Shown here one piece after another: positions 25,405 to 37,152 of a stretch of 64,000 nucleotides of DNA; the first letter of the stretch is position 1; each line of letters starts with the position of its first letter. Source of the stretch: Casuarius casuarius (Eukaryota > Chordata > Aves > Casuariiformes > Casuariidae); the NCBI GenBank assembly GCA_003342895.1, contig PTFA01000101.1, positions 558,001 through 622,000 on the forward strand, read 5' to 3'. A model generated the notes under the pieces. That model searched no databases, had not been told where the DNA came from, and saw only the letters and a program-made list of their open reading frames with translations. A program made the position numbers and the translations under genes.

Positions 25405-25427
25405 GGGGGGAAAAAAAAAAAAAAAAA
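25405..25427. repeat. G6A17 homopolymer pair
   Basis: Six G residues followed by seventeen A residues. No recognisable retroposon lies upstream on the plus strand, so I do not call it a poly(A) tail. Confidence 0.9.
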
Positions 25428-28400
25428 GATTGGACTGGGACCTAAACTAGCTCCTTGGACCAAAGCTCTCTAAACTCTAATATACAAACATATGGAATCA
25501 AAGTTAACAAATGGGGCAATCAGGTAGAATGCGATGACTTATAAATAAACATCAGCAATGCTCCTAAAGAAAACACTGCCTATGAATGCATGCATATCTA
25601 ATACACATAATATTTTAAGAAAAGAGCAAGAGGAATGTGAAGTTTGCAAACTCAGTCATCAAAAGTTACCATAATTTGTCCACTTATGCATATGTATTAG
25701 ATATTATATGAAATACTATGAGTTTATACAATTTTCCACACACTCTCACATAGTTTAGTACATAGAATGGGTGATGTTTACTTTATGAGCAGCTATTCAA
25801 TATTTTGTTTCCCCCAAGTGCCTTAAGGATTTATTTTTTACAGGAAAGTGAAACCCTGTTCTAAAGGCAGAATTATTATTTTTCTCCTGCGCTAAGCCAC
25901 TCCCCACAGAAGTACCAGAACGCTTTACAGCCGTAGGGTTTGATACAGCCCTGTTAGGTTTTTAATCCCTCATCTACCTCAAGATGATCTTGAGAGGAGT
26001 TCTCTGGAACTAAATAACCATTTTAGTTTCAATTTTATACATCAAAATATCAACCCAAGGATGGCAGAGACTGTCCAAATTTGCATTCTTCATAATGAAA
26101 TATCTGTAAAAGTAGAAAAATCTGGAAAACTACATGAGGCCATGCCTTAGGGAAATGTCCTCTAAAGAAATGCTCCTCTGGGAAAGAGTCAAATTTAATA
26201 AGAGGCAATGCTATCAGTCTTCCCATTGGTTCATATTTATCTTTATCTAATTCTATATATAATGCAATTTTAAATCCATCTACTATCTACTGCTACAATT
26301 TCCATCTACTAGAAATTAAAATCCAGTTGTTCACCTCATGCTAAATTATTCTATTTACAGACACTTCATTTATGATGAGGGTATCAGAAACTGCAATTGA
26401 GCAAACTAGGTATATTTATTAATAATGCACATCGATAGAGCCCAATGATCCAAACCCACAGATTTTAATGGCCTTTTACTCCCTCACGTGCAGATATTTT
26501 GCTTCCAGTTTTTTTTTCTTGCCTCACTTCTTATTCAACACTGTAACTGGTCACTCAATTCCTAATTAATATTAATGACTCAGTTTACCATGGGGAAAAT
26601 ATTCAGCAAAATAAAAGCTACAGATTGTACGTGGCTCATTAAAGTCACATTACTTTAAATATTTGAGAGGATACTTAAAAAACATAAATAATAAATAACT
26701 CATTAAACTAGCTGCATTACCTTCCTTGCTCAGTATTTTCATAGTCCATAAAAAACAATGATGCGATGAATAATTAGGAATGTATTTAATTTTGTGGCTT
26801 ATCCACCATCAAAACACTCATGAATTTTACTTTTCCATACTGTGTTTTTAAGAAGTCAAAAGATGGACACAGGTTAAAATAGCCACAAGATGGATGGAAG
26901 GAAGAATCGATCTGCAAAATAGGTTAAAAAGGAAGAAGGAAAATATCTTAGCTGAAATGTGCATGATCTCTTCAACAAATACCATGTACCTATGAGCATG
27001 CATTGCCGAATCCACAGCTTGACCTCCAGGACTTGGAACTAAGTATGCAGACCAAAAAGAAAACAAGGAAAACCTTTAAATTCAGCAATCTTTAACTTCC
27101 CTGCCACCCACTGGAAGTCTCAGTCCTGAGTCAGAGATGTTTTCCAAGACAGGGAACAGAAAGCATGCTTAAAAACTAGTTCTGTAGGCACCGGTGTTAG
27201 GGCTGCCTGTGCAAGTAAGCAGAAAATGCCAAAGACAGTCCCACTGCTTACATATATTTAGATGCTGTTATATATTAATATCGGACACTTGTATTAACCA
27301 GGGTTTTCATCAGTGAAGCATCCCCAGGAGTTATATGCCCCAATCAGGACTGACCATTGTCACAAATCAGAAAGATGAATTTTATGGTTGAGTGTGCACC
27401 GAGGATGCAAGGGTCCTGTGTTCAGACACGCCCACTGCCTAATTTAGAACAGAAGTTTGGATTAAACTTTCTCTGCTTCTGAAGCCAAACCCTGATGCTG
27501 ATACAAAAATCGTGTGGTTTGGGTCATATCCAGATATGTGAATTAGTCATTTTTAGGATATATCGCTAGGGTTACATATGAAGGAATGTTTGATCTAAAA
27601 AAAAGCTGGTGGGTGAATAATGGGAATCAGCTTTGTCAAGGCTCAAATCAAAGACTAAGTGAAAAAAGCCACTGTTTCAGGATTCATTTTTCTCAGAAAT
27701 GGGAGTCTGGAGACGGTAGAAGGAGGGGAGGTAACAACTCACAGACGTAGCCCAGATTTTGTTAAGAGACTGCCATCTGAGGCCAAAAAGGGACAAGAAT
27801 TGCAGTGTTTTTAAATATAAAAGCTGCAAGAAGTAGGCTGTACTCATAAGAAACTTTACTGTTGCAGAGAAGAGGATGCTATCATTCCTGATATCAGCCT
27901 GACTGCCTGGAATAGCAGGAAAGAAAGTGCTTGCAACACCCAAGCACGCGTCTCAGAGCACGAATGTCGTGTCTCCTTGGTTATCCGCCGCTCACTTCAG
28001 GGTCACCCATGAAAAAAACCTTCCCTGTTTCAAGCACCGAACTAATTATCTCTACATTGCTGGACAGAGAAAGGAGCAAAATGCCCAATTGCTTCTGGAG
28101 TCTCAGGAGGAGAAGAGTCCTGACTAATATCCCTCTGCCACTGTTAGAGTGACAGGCCAGTTTATAAGCTTCAACATTGATTAGCTGTTACGGTTTTTTC
28201 TCTGTGTGCACATAACCACTGGCTGCTTCCAGGCAAGGAACTGAAGAATTACATCTATTTACTGTCACCATATATTTCATATAGCTCCCAAGAAAGACTT
28301 CAATTTGCAACACATCAGGAATCATTTTTGTTGAGTGGTCTTATTATGATTATTATTTGTTGTACGCTGTTGCCAATGCATTTAGGCTGAGATCTGGGCC

Positions 28401-31134
28401 CACCTAAATGACCTTGCAATACACAGAATCACTTCACACCTAGAGAGGAAAACCTATTTCCTTTCTGATAAGTGGCCCAGATATTTCTGAACAATTAATT
28501 ATATAGACCAAAAATTTCCAATTTTATCTGCAGATAAACTTCAGATTTTGTCAATAAAATTCACGTACTCCACTGGAACAAATTAGAAAATTGCTTGGTA
28601 ACCGAATGCTTTTATTGTACTTTTGATATTCTCATACATATGCTGTATGTTATATGCCCTTAATTAATATTGCTTTTATTTTGTTAATATTTGGTAAACA
28701 ACTAGTGATTTTGTCTCTGGCTAATAACAGAAAACCAATGCCAGAAATAATATTAAAATGATAAATACAGGAAAAATAAGAACATAAACTATAGAATACT
28801 TTTTGAATTCTAATTGAATTCCTGCTAAAGCCAGTTGTTTCAGTGAAGTCACTTACTTCAAAAGGTGTTGACTGGTTCCTAAAAACCTTTCAGCAGTACT
28901 GTCTACAATTACAAAAATGAANGTGGAAATAATATTGGAGTAGTAAGAAACTTTGTGCAGATTCATGTATTTAAAGAAATATGCTCCCATATTTGACCTT
29001 ATCCATTATAAAAAATCATGTGTATTTATAACACTTTGGAAAGCATGTCCCCTTAGCAGCAGGAAGGTTCAGTGGGGGAGTTCATGGTGTAATAGCGTAA
29101 CGTACTAATAGCAACATCTGTACCTGGCCATGTCTGCTGATTGTGTCCCTCTGGATATGGGGGCCTCACATGAACATGTTCAAATTGTTCGAGACTGCAT
29201 ATGCCCAAAGCTATTCCAAGCTCATTCCATCTAACACAAGCTCTAAAAATAAACTCTAAGTATTGCACTTCATTCATTTAAAAGCATTTCTAAGTGGTGA
29301 GCGTAGTTTGGAGATTTAGTAGTGTAAAATACTGTGGTTATGGTGCAGTTGCTTTCCAGTGAACTCCTAGGTACAATTCAGGAATGAGGCAATTAACTAT
29401 CTGTATAATTACATAATCATGCTGAATACGTGCGCAGCACAGTGGAGCCTTCCCTGAGAACGCAGAGGAATGCAGAGGACCTCAGTGCACCGTTGGCCTG
29501 TGATGTCTATCTCACACGAAGACTGCTTGTAAGAATAGGTTACCACTATTGCTATTTGAACGTTTTGTTTCTCTGCGTTTGCAGTAATGTCTCGAGGCCA
29601 CCTGCTAAGTAGCGGGGCTCCACTCAGCATATTAAGCTCTGTGTTTACGTAAATTAAGAAATTCCTCCCCAAGGAGTTCTCAGATAAAAGAGAGCATGTG
29701 AATACCAGAAGTAGACAGGAACAGCTCTGGACGCCGGAGGGACTTGCCCTGATCAGTGCCACCAGCTGCAGTCACAGTGCGCTGGCATCCCATCTATCAC
29801 CTGGGTGTTTTAAGAAGCATAGTTTTCATATCAGTGGCTTCAGTGTCCTTCTGTTCATTTGATACGTACCGAGCAGCATACAATATCATGGACTTCTGTA
29901 GCTGAATGGTTAAAATGATTAAAGTGGTTAAAAGCTGAATGGTTAAAGTATTGTTTTAGAGAAATATTGCAGTAGTTCCCAAACATTTTTGTTAATGCTT
30001 ACACCAGAATAAATGAATCTCTTAAAACCTGCTTTGGACAGATACTTGCCAGTCAGATTCTCCCCTTTATCACACCAAAGCAACCTTTTAAAAAGGAGCA
30101 AGGAGAACACAAATCTTATCAAACCAGATAGGCAGAGATGTGCACTTGATACACTCTGATACACAGAGATAACACGGGCTCTAGAGGTGGGATGTTGGGG
30201 CTTGTGCAGCTCTGCAGCGGGGAACTTCCAGCTTGAACAGCAACAGCTTCACATTCTCCCAGGAAACTGGGGGGGGGCAGGAAGGCTGAAAAGGGGGAAA
30301 AAAGAGAAAATCTATGGAAGAAATTGCTCCTTCCACCTTAATACATAAAAAGTTGAGTTCTCTGTCAGCTGCACGGGTGCAAACCTGCTGTTCTTGAAAT
30401 TGCAGGACTGTAACTGACAGCAAAATTTGGTGCGTCAAAATTCGTTATATTTTGTATGGTAGCCCCCTCACAACAAGCCCTGTCCTTTAGAAACGGCCGT
30501 CTGAAATTGAATGTTCTCTCGCTGCCTTTTATCAGAGAGCTGCAGTCAGCCAGAGCTCGCTGCGGTTTCCCAGGGGTGCCTGCAGACTTTGCAAGACATG
30601 AGCAGGTCAAGGCACATTAAAACGTGAGGCAGTCCTGGACAGATCACACCCAGAATTTACCTTTAATTGCCCTCTTCAGGCAAATGTCCTTGCATAAATT
30701 CAACTTCATGTACACCTGTAAGCAAGTTTGTAGAGTTAAAAAGAGATCTCTTTCAGGGATGAATAATAAGTCCAAATAAGATAAGATAGCCTGGAAGTAC
30801 AGCCACATCAAGAATCTTTTATGACTGCTGCTAATGGGAGAGAACATACAAGCAGAAACTGAAATATCACTTAAAAGTGGGAGATGTAGGACTATGAAAT
30901 AGTCAAAGCTATTTTTGTAAGAGTTTAATATATGGGTTTTATAAGCATTAATTTGCCTGGGCAGATTAAAATGGTCCTGTTTCTGTGCAGGCCTTTGCAA
31001 ATTGTGTCAGCTTGTAGCATTTTTAAAAGTTCTTGGGCAATATAAGACTCTCATTTTCAAAATAGATTTATGCTCAGATTTAGAAAAAAAATACATAGGT
31101 GCCTAAAGGATCAGAGATGAGTTTTTAACACGAC
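25428..31134. other. Non-coding stretch
   Basis: No gene was recognised. Minus-strand frames of 117 (29409-29762) and 118 codons (30644-31000) were read and resemble no known protein. One unresolved base lies at 28922. Confidence 0.5.
28922..28922. other. Unresolved base (N)
   Basis: Single ambiguous base within AT-rich unique sequence. Confidence 0.99.
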
Positions 31135-31935
31135 CGTTCCATTGACGTCACCAGTGTAAATGACAGTGTGAGGAGCATTCACAAAAGCTAACTTTAGCTT
31201 AGCAAAGCTCATTTCCCAAGCCACCCTGAACAGTCAATGGGAAAGCAAGCTCTCCCAGAGAGCGATTTGGATTTACAGGTGTATCTGTACTACGGTACGG
31301 GGAAGTGCTTTCCAGCTCCTGACTCCGAGCACACTTCTGCACTCAAACTTCACTCTGGGACGAGACCAGACACCGTACCGTCCCTTCCCACTCCTCTGTT
31401 TCCCTGGAAAGAAAACACAGATTCAAGGAGCAGAAGGGCCCAAAGCATTCAAAAGGGCCAGGGAACCAGGCTGGAGGGCTGCAGCAGGCAAAAAATATGT
31501 GAATGCTGACAGGCGGCAGATAATCGTGTGTGTCCATGTGTGGGAATGTCTGAAACCAAATCTCTGAACTGTCGAGCACAAGCCTGCTACTTGCTCCCTA
31601 CAACCGGTACAGGCCAGCTGTAAATTTTGATAACACCTGGACTAAAGAGAAATGACACATACTGAATCCTGCAGCTAAAGAGACATGAGGCAGAACCACC
31701 AACGAGGAGACTGATCACACATTGTGCTTCTGCATATAGACTATTTAGATGGAGAAAATGAGTTGGAAAATGGGGAAAAGACCTTGGCAAAGGTGAAGAG
31801 CCGAGAAATGCACCAGCAAACATGCTAGGATGCCTGAGACCGCAACCGCGAGCAGCTGCACAGCACAACACTGACAGGAGTCTCAGCCCAACTTTCCCAG
31901 CAGCGACCTCCCCGATGGGAAGGGAAGTCAAGACT
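31135..31935. promoter_or_regulatory. CpG-containing GC-richer patch, candidate regulatory region
   Basis: The patch has more G+C and CpG than its surroundings. It starts with a perfect CRE-type octamer TGACGTCA (31143-31150), followed by a 9-bp inverted repeat built on GGTAC (31292-31300 and 31373-31381). CpGs are spread through 31290-31380 and 31800-31920. The octamer is the consensus site for CREB/ATF factors, but one site alone does not show function. The phrase around it (accagtgtaaat) also resembles an old sauropsid repeat. No start codon context or exon could be supported nearby. Confidence 0.25.
31143..31150. promoter_or_regulatory. Perfect CRE octamer TGACGTCA
   Basis: Palindromic consensus cAMP-response element. 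Occurrence by chance in 64 kb is about one, and CpG depletion makes it rarer, so this is a motif match and not a proven site. Confidence 0.35.
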
Positions 31936-32405
31936 GAATTAATGTGGCTCTGGGAAGTCAGTGAGTTAGTGAGCAGGTGAAATAATTAGGTAGGGTAAAA
32001 GCTCTAATCTCTTGGGGGTCTTAAATAAATCCAAGTATCCAAGTCCACTACAGATTGTCATTTATTCTGTCTCACTCATGACAAGGAAGAACTGTGCAAG
32101 ATAAACACACCTTGCATCGTCGTCTGAAAAATGTCTTTCTCTCTTCATTGGCAATAAAGGTAGCCAACAAAGTGAGTCTTTGCCCATGTCAATAGTGCTT
32201 GGAATTAAGAGGAAGAAAGGGGCCACTCAAAGCCCGTAACACAAAAAATCAAGTATAGACTAGATTAATAACAGTGTTTGGGGCTGAGGCCAAAACAGAG
32301 TAAGGTCTACTTTTGACTTTGGCATAACTGAACACATTTTTATCGTGAGTTCATTACTTTATTATTTTATTTCTCTTCCGGGAGTTAATATTTATTATTT
32401 TAAGG

Positions 32406-32420
32406 AAAAAAAAAAAAAAA
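32406..32420. repeat. A15 homopolymer
   Basis: Run of fifteen A residues, without a recognised retroposon upstream. Confidence 0.9.
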
Positions 32421-33090
32421 GCTCTCAAGCCATATTCATTAACTTTTTGATTGAGGTGGTGATTTTTTTTCAAGATAATTTGGATTCAGCTGCACAAAAA
32501 GATTGGTAGGTTCAGGCAGTTTGGACTTGAAATAAGGCATAAGCAACAGAGAGAGCTTTGGTTTCATACCATTATTTTTTGGTTTGGGGGGTCATCTAGC
32601 TTTCTTACCCAAAACCCCAAACTGCTACAATAAAAGGAGGGATCAAATCTATGGACTTTTGAACAGCTCTGCTCTACTGTGTCTTTAGCTTTTCCTGTGA
32701 GATTTCCAGCCTCCATACAGTTTCCATAATTGCAATGTTCAATCATCTCATAGACATTATTTCAGTGTCTTATTGACTGAAATTATGCCTGCTATTCGCA
32801 TCTGATAATCATTCCGATTTTGATTCATACAATTCAGACACTTCACAGCAGTAGCAGCAGTGGAAGCACATTGTAATTATTTTGCAATCCTTTTGTTGCT
32901 GGTGTCATTTTATCTCTCACCCCTGCATGCTCTTTTTGTACATTCACATCCCATAATATACACTTAGTATTGGAAACAGGGAGACAACTACGGAATGGGA
33001 GTCATGTTAGAGTCATGTGTTTTGACCTAAGTGTTTTGTTATCACCAAAACCCCTTAACTGAAGTTTTTAACTCTGTCAGTCATTCATCT

Positions 33091-33160
33091 GGGGCCAGAT
33101 CCTCCCAGCTTCAGTGAGTTTATGTCTGCTGCAGTTCAGCAGGGGAAAATGAAGCGCAAG
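33091..33160. repeat. Possible old sauropsid interspersed repeat
   Basis: 'ggggccagatcctcccagc' followed by 'tcagtgag' resembles the terminal motif of an old, palindromic repeat common in turtles, crocodilians and birds. Family and borders are uncertain, and the similarity is from memory. Confidence 0.3.
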
Positions 33161-33317
33161 CTGATTCAGAACTGACTGGTATTCCCGTTTTACTCTCCTG
33201 TCACACCTTTTCTCTTCCTCTAGCAAAGAAGAGTATGTACTTTAAAGTAATCCTATAGCTTCATGTCACATAAAAATACATATATCACCTCACGTGTCTT
33301 GTATGGCTAAAAAGGAG

Positions 33318-33354
33318 ATGGTTTAACATGGTTTAACATGAAAAATGGTTTAAC
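33318..33354. repeat. ATGGTTTAAC tandem repeat
   Basis: ATGGTTTAAC is found at 33318-33327, 33328-33337 and 33345-33354, the last after a 7-base spacer. Local duplication in unique sequence. Confidence 0.9.
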
Positions 33355-33639
33355 ATATGAGAAATGATGAAACCTGCTAAGGATACCTATAACAAACCAG
33401 GACAAATACTGGTCTTTAAAACATCCAGTGAAGGAAATGATGCAGTAACTCTAGGTAACTTGATCCAGTGTTTCACAAATGTAACCAAAAGCTTTTTCTA
33501 ATTTCTATATTAAAGATTTTTTCAACTTAGGCTGATTCCTTCCTCAGCAGCCATACAGAATATTCCTAAAGAATAGATACATTATCTTTTTCACAGCTTA
33601 CCCCAGAATTAGATTTTTGGTTCATTCAGGATGAGATTT

Positions 33640-33880
33640 GTCCTTTTGGCAGTAGCATTGACTGTTATTTTGCTGATGATCTGCTCTAAGATCTGCATTC
33701 TTTTGCCATATTACATAGCCTTTTCCAGTTTGCATTTGTATATTTTGTTGTTCCTCCCTAGTGCTGTCCCTGCTAATTTAATCATGTTGATTTTCGACCC
33801 CATCTCTGAAGTTGTCAAATTTATTTTTGACCTCTCTTCTGATGTCCTTTCTGAGAAATACTGTCAAAATATTCCATCAG
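33640..33880 (-). mobile_element. Old CR1 LINE relic (ORF2 region), antisense
   Basis: Read on the minus strand this follows CR1 ORF2 just downstream of the catalytic motif. On the plus strand the reversed blocks 'ccagtttgcatttgtat' (33726-33742), 'atcatgttgattttcgaccc' (33781-33800) and 'ctctgaagttgtcaaa' (33804-33819) appear in the expected order; they are the complement of the part encoding the Lys-Met-Lys-Phe-Asn-type region. The 118-codon plus-strand frame 33631-33987 is therefore antisense to a dead LINE and is not a gene, despite its hydrophobic start. Borders are approximate. Confidence 0.6.
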
Positions 33881-36715
33881 CCAGGAAGAATTCTTCTGTA
33901 CGAAAGCTAGCTGACAGAGCATACTACCCACGTTACCACCTAGATATGCCTACAGTATTCCCAGCAGGTATTCCCAGGAGCAGATGAACACACACATAAC
34001 ATACTGGAACAGAGGTGAGGTTTATCGTATCAGGCTGCTTTTTATACACAAAGCACAATGGAAGTTAATTCTAGTTCTAATCCATCGCTCTGTTGTATAG
34101 ATACTTCGAATGGGTACTTACGCTGTGCAGAATACTGCCTTCTGTCTCAACTAAGAAACGCCTAATCCTTGTGGCTACTATTGTCTGATATCCATACTGC
34201 AAACATTATTATATGCATATCATGGCTTGACTGTGCTGCAGCCAAGCTGATAAGCTATCTCTGTTGGGTTGCTCCTTTGCTATGGTTTTGTTTAAGCCAG
34301 TTTTCATTTCAGGTTATGGTGACAACAGCTTCTGTCACTCTTGCACTGTCCGAATGTAGTGAACGGTTACATGATGGAAGTGGAGGAAGCTAAAAGCTCA
34401 GAGGTAAAACATAGCTGTGCAGAGGATCATTTACTAGCTCTGTGGTGCTGTGGGTGGGAGAGTCAATATAGACATGGATATAGATACAGATTGCCTTCAC
34501 CACAAAGAGCTGTCTAAAAATAAAAGGCTAATAAGATAGTAATTCTGTACGTATAAATACTCATTGTAATAAGAAAAGGCAAAACCAGTATGAGGCGATA
34601 TGTGGTCACATGGACAATTTAATTGGTGCAAGGTTATTTAAATTTAAACTCAAAGTCATAAGCACTAAATTAATCTCTTGTTATAATTAAGTAAGCAGAT
34701 ATCTGAAATGGTTTATCCTGACCTGATGCAGATAAAATTCATCCATTGACTGTACTGGAAAAGGTCCAGTCTATATCACTTGGAGAATCTGCCCTCTCAT
34801 CCGCACTGAAGATCTGAGAGGCACTGATACCTGCTGAAATTAATGGGAATTGGTGATATTCTTGGAAACAAACCCTGAAGAGTTGCATTATTTTACCCCG
34901 CTACTTTTTTTTCTTTTTAATGTGTTAGCTATTTTTAATGTGAGGTCCAGTGGAAGGACAATTTCCTGCAATGCAGCAAAATCTGGTTTTTAATAACAAC
35001 CACTTTATTGACAGCCACCTTTCCTCTGAGAAAGTTATTCTACAATTTATTGAACAAGATATTACCACTGTCAGTGAACTGACAACCAGATTGTGAAGCA
35101 TCATCAGAAAATACTTTTCAGCATTGCCATTTATAGTATTGGATGTATGTTCAGAAAGAGGTCTGGTTTTCCCAGAACCAAAAAAAACTAGCTTATGGTT
35201 TTTTTTCCAGAAAAGAATGATAACACCAGTAATGAAGTATTTTTTTTAAAGTTTCTTAAAGTAATGCATTTGCATAGATTTTAATATTAAGCAATCTCTA
35301 GCTTTTGGAAGAGAAATACTGAACAGAGATCCTCTTTCATTATAAACTTTACAGAAGAGGTACTGTCTTCCCGGATGTATCTACAAAATATAAAATCCTG
35401 GTGATGTATATTAGATTGCATATCTGTAATAACTGTAAATGCCAGTTGTTTGGTACTCCAATTCATCTGAAGAAATCTTGTCAGGTGTAAGAAGAAATAA
35501 TAGAACTATAGGATCGGAACAAGAAGAAAAAATAGACTCTTCAGAACAATATACTCTGTTCATCAATTAATATAAGTAATGTAATAACAGACAAGCAAGA
35601 TACTGCTGCAACTGATGGAAAGATGCATGGCTGCCTATACCAGTGTCCAGCAAATTTTGGGCACCTCATCTCAAGGGGAGAGATGACAGCATGGCAATTG
35701 CTGGAAATCTAAATACAGACTGCTTCACTGAGTGCTGATTCAAACATATCTGCACAGCACAGTATAGTAGTGGTAAGTCACACTGTAGTGGTCCGTCTTC
35801 TGCAGACACTCTCCATGAAACCCAAAATGGTGGACTCCGTCATGGAGTTGAGGACCAAGAAGCCTTTGACAGTACATGGCATCACTGCTGGATAGGTAGG
35901 TGTCCTTTGCCTAAGTGGCAGGTGAAGCACAGTATCTGAAATATCTCTAGAGAAAGGAAGAGTGATAGAGAAAACAGCCTGGCTGTGCTAAAGTAATGAG
36001 ACGATTTCTAAAACAGACAGTTCTTGATACTGAATTTTAGTTTTTTACTGTCCAGGGTCCACCTCCAAGTTGCAACAACAGATGTCTGTCTCTTCAAATA
36101 ACAACACATGCCCCTTGGCACAGACAGAGTTGCTTCAGCCTTCTATTTATCAGGAGTTTTCTAAAATATAAAGAAAAACCTGGCTTCCATGAGAAAGAAT
36201 TTGAAAAAAAAGGAAATATAGGAAATAAATCTTCTATAACTTTATTTCCTTATATCTTTACGGTCCACATACAAGACGAGATATTTCTTTCAACAATCTA
36301 ATTTGACAGTCAGCTTTCGATGCTGAATCAATACTTTTAATGCAAATTTACCTCACTTTAATTTTGGAGAGCCATTTGCTATACTCCAGGCATGGGGCAG
36401 CCCAATCTGCCGGTGAGGGTACTTATGAATATTTTGTACAGTTGACAAATCATGAGACTCACTGAACATGTGATGCAGACTCTCTGGCTTTGTATGTGTA
36501 ATGTCTGACTCATCTGGGATGCCTCAGAGGTGCTTGTGCTTGCCATAATTGCACTGCATAAACAGTATCATCTCTGCAGCTTCCGGATCTACCACATGTC
36601 CAGTTCATAAAAATAGGAAAAAATTACAAGTCACCTTACATTGTGGACTGTCCTCTAGGCATAGTTTTCACCTTTTGGCACCCTTAAGAGCCCTTCTTGA
36701 TGCTCAGATAGTGTC

Positions 36716-36734
36716 TTTTTTTTTTTTTTTTTGA
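36716..36734. repeat. T19 homopolymer
   Basis: Nineteen T residues. If read on the minus strand it would be an A run, but the sequence upstream of it on that strand is not a recognised retroposon. Confidence 0.9.
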
Positions 36735-37131
36735 CAAGAATGAGGGATTGTCCAACATGCTAGCCTTGGGGTCTGATGCTTTGTGTGTGTGGGATATATG
36801 CAAATGTAGGGATATCTCTGGGTGAAGAAGGAAGAGAGCAGTCCAGAGCATTGAGAAAACAGCTGGAAGAGCTGCGCTTCCATGGTCACCTCTGGAGTCA
36901 CTTGGCAAGTTAATTCAACTGGGGCAGGCCAAGACGGATCTAATTTGTGTCTTTTTTTAAAATGTAGGAAAATGAAGGGAAAAATATTTACTTTAAGGAA
37001 GATATTACCCCTATATTTTTAAATGGGGTTAATATAACAGTTATATTTCCTTCCAGAATAATTTGTGCAACCAGACTATGACCAATAAGTTAAGTGTGAG
37101 GGTTTATGTTTAAAAAAAATAAATAAAAAGA

Positions 37132-37152
37132 CAGAAAGAGAGGGAGAGAGAG
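37132..37152. repeat. AG-rich tract
   Basis: Short purine tract (AGAAAGAGAGGGAGAGAGAG type) next to an A-rich, AAATAAATAAA-like stretch at about 37111-37130. Confidence 0.8.

Noticed and set aside
31143..31150. Proven CREB-regulated promoter
   Set aside because: One octamer match in 64 kb is near the chance expectation, and no transcript start or exon is visible.
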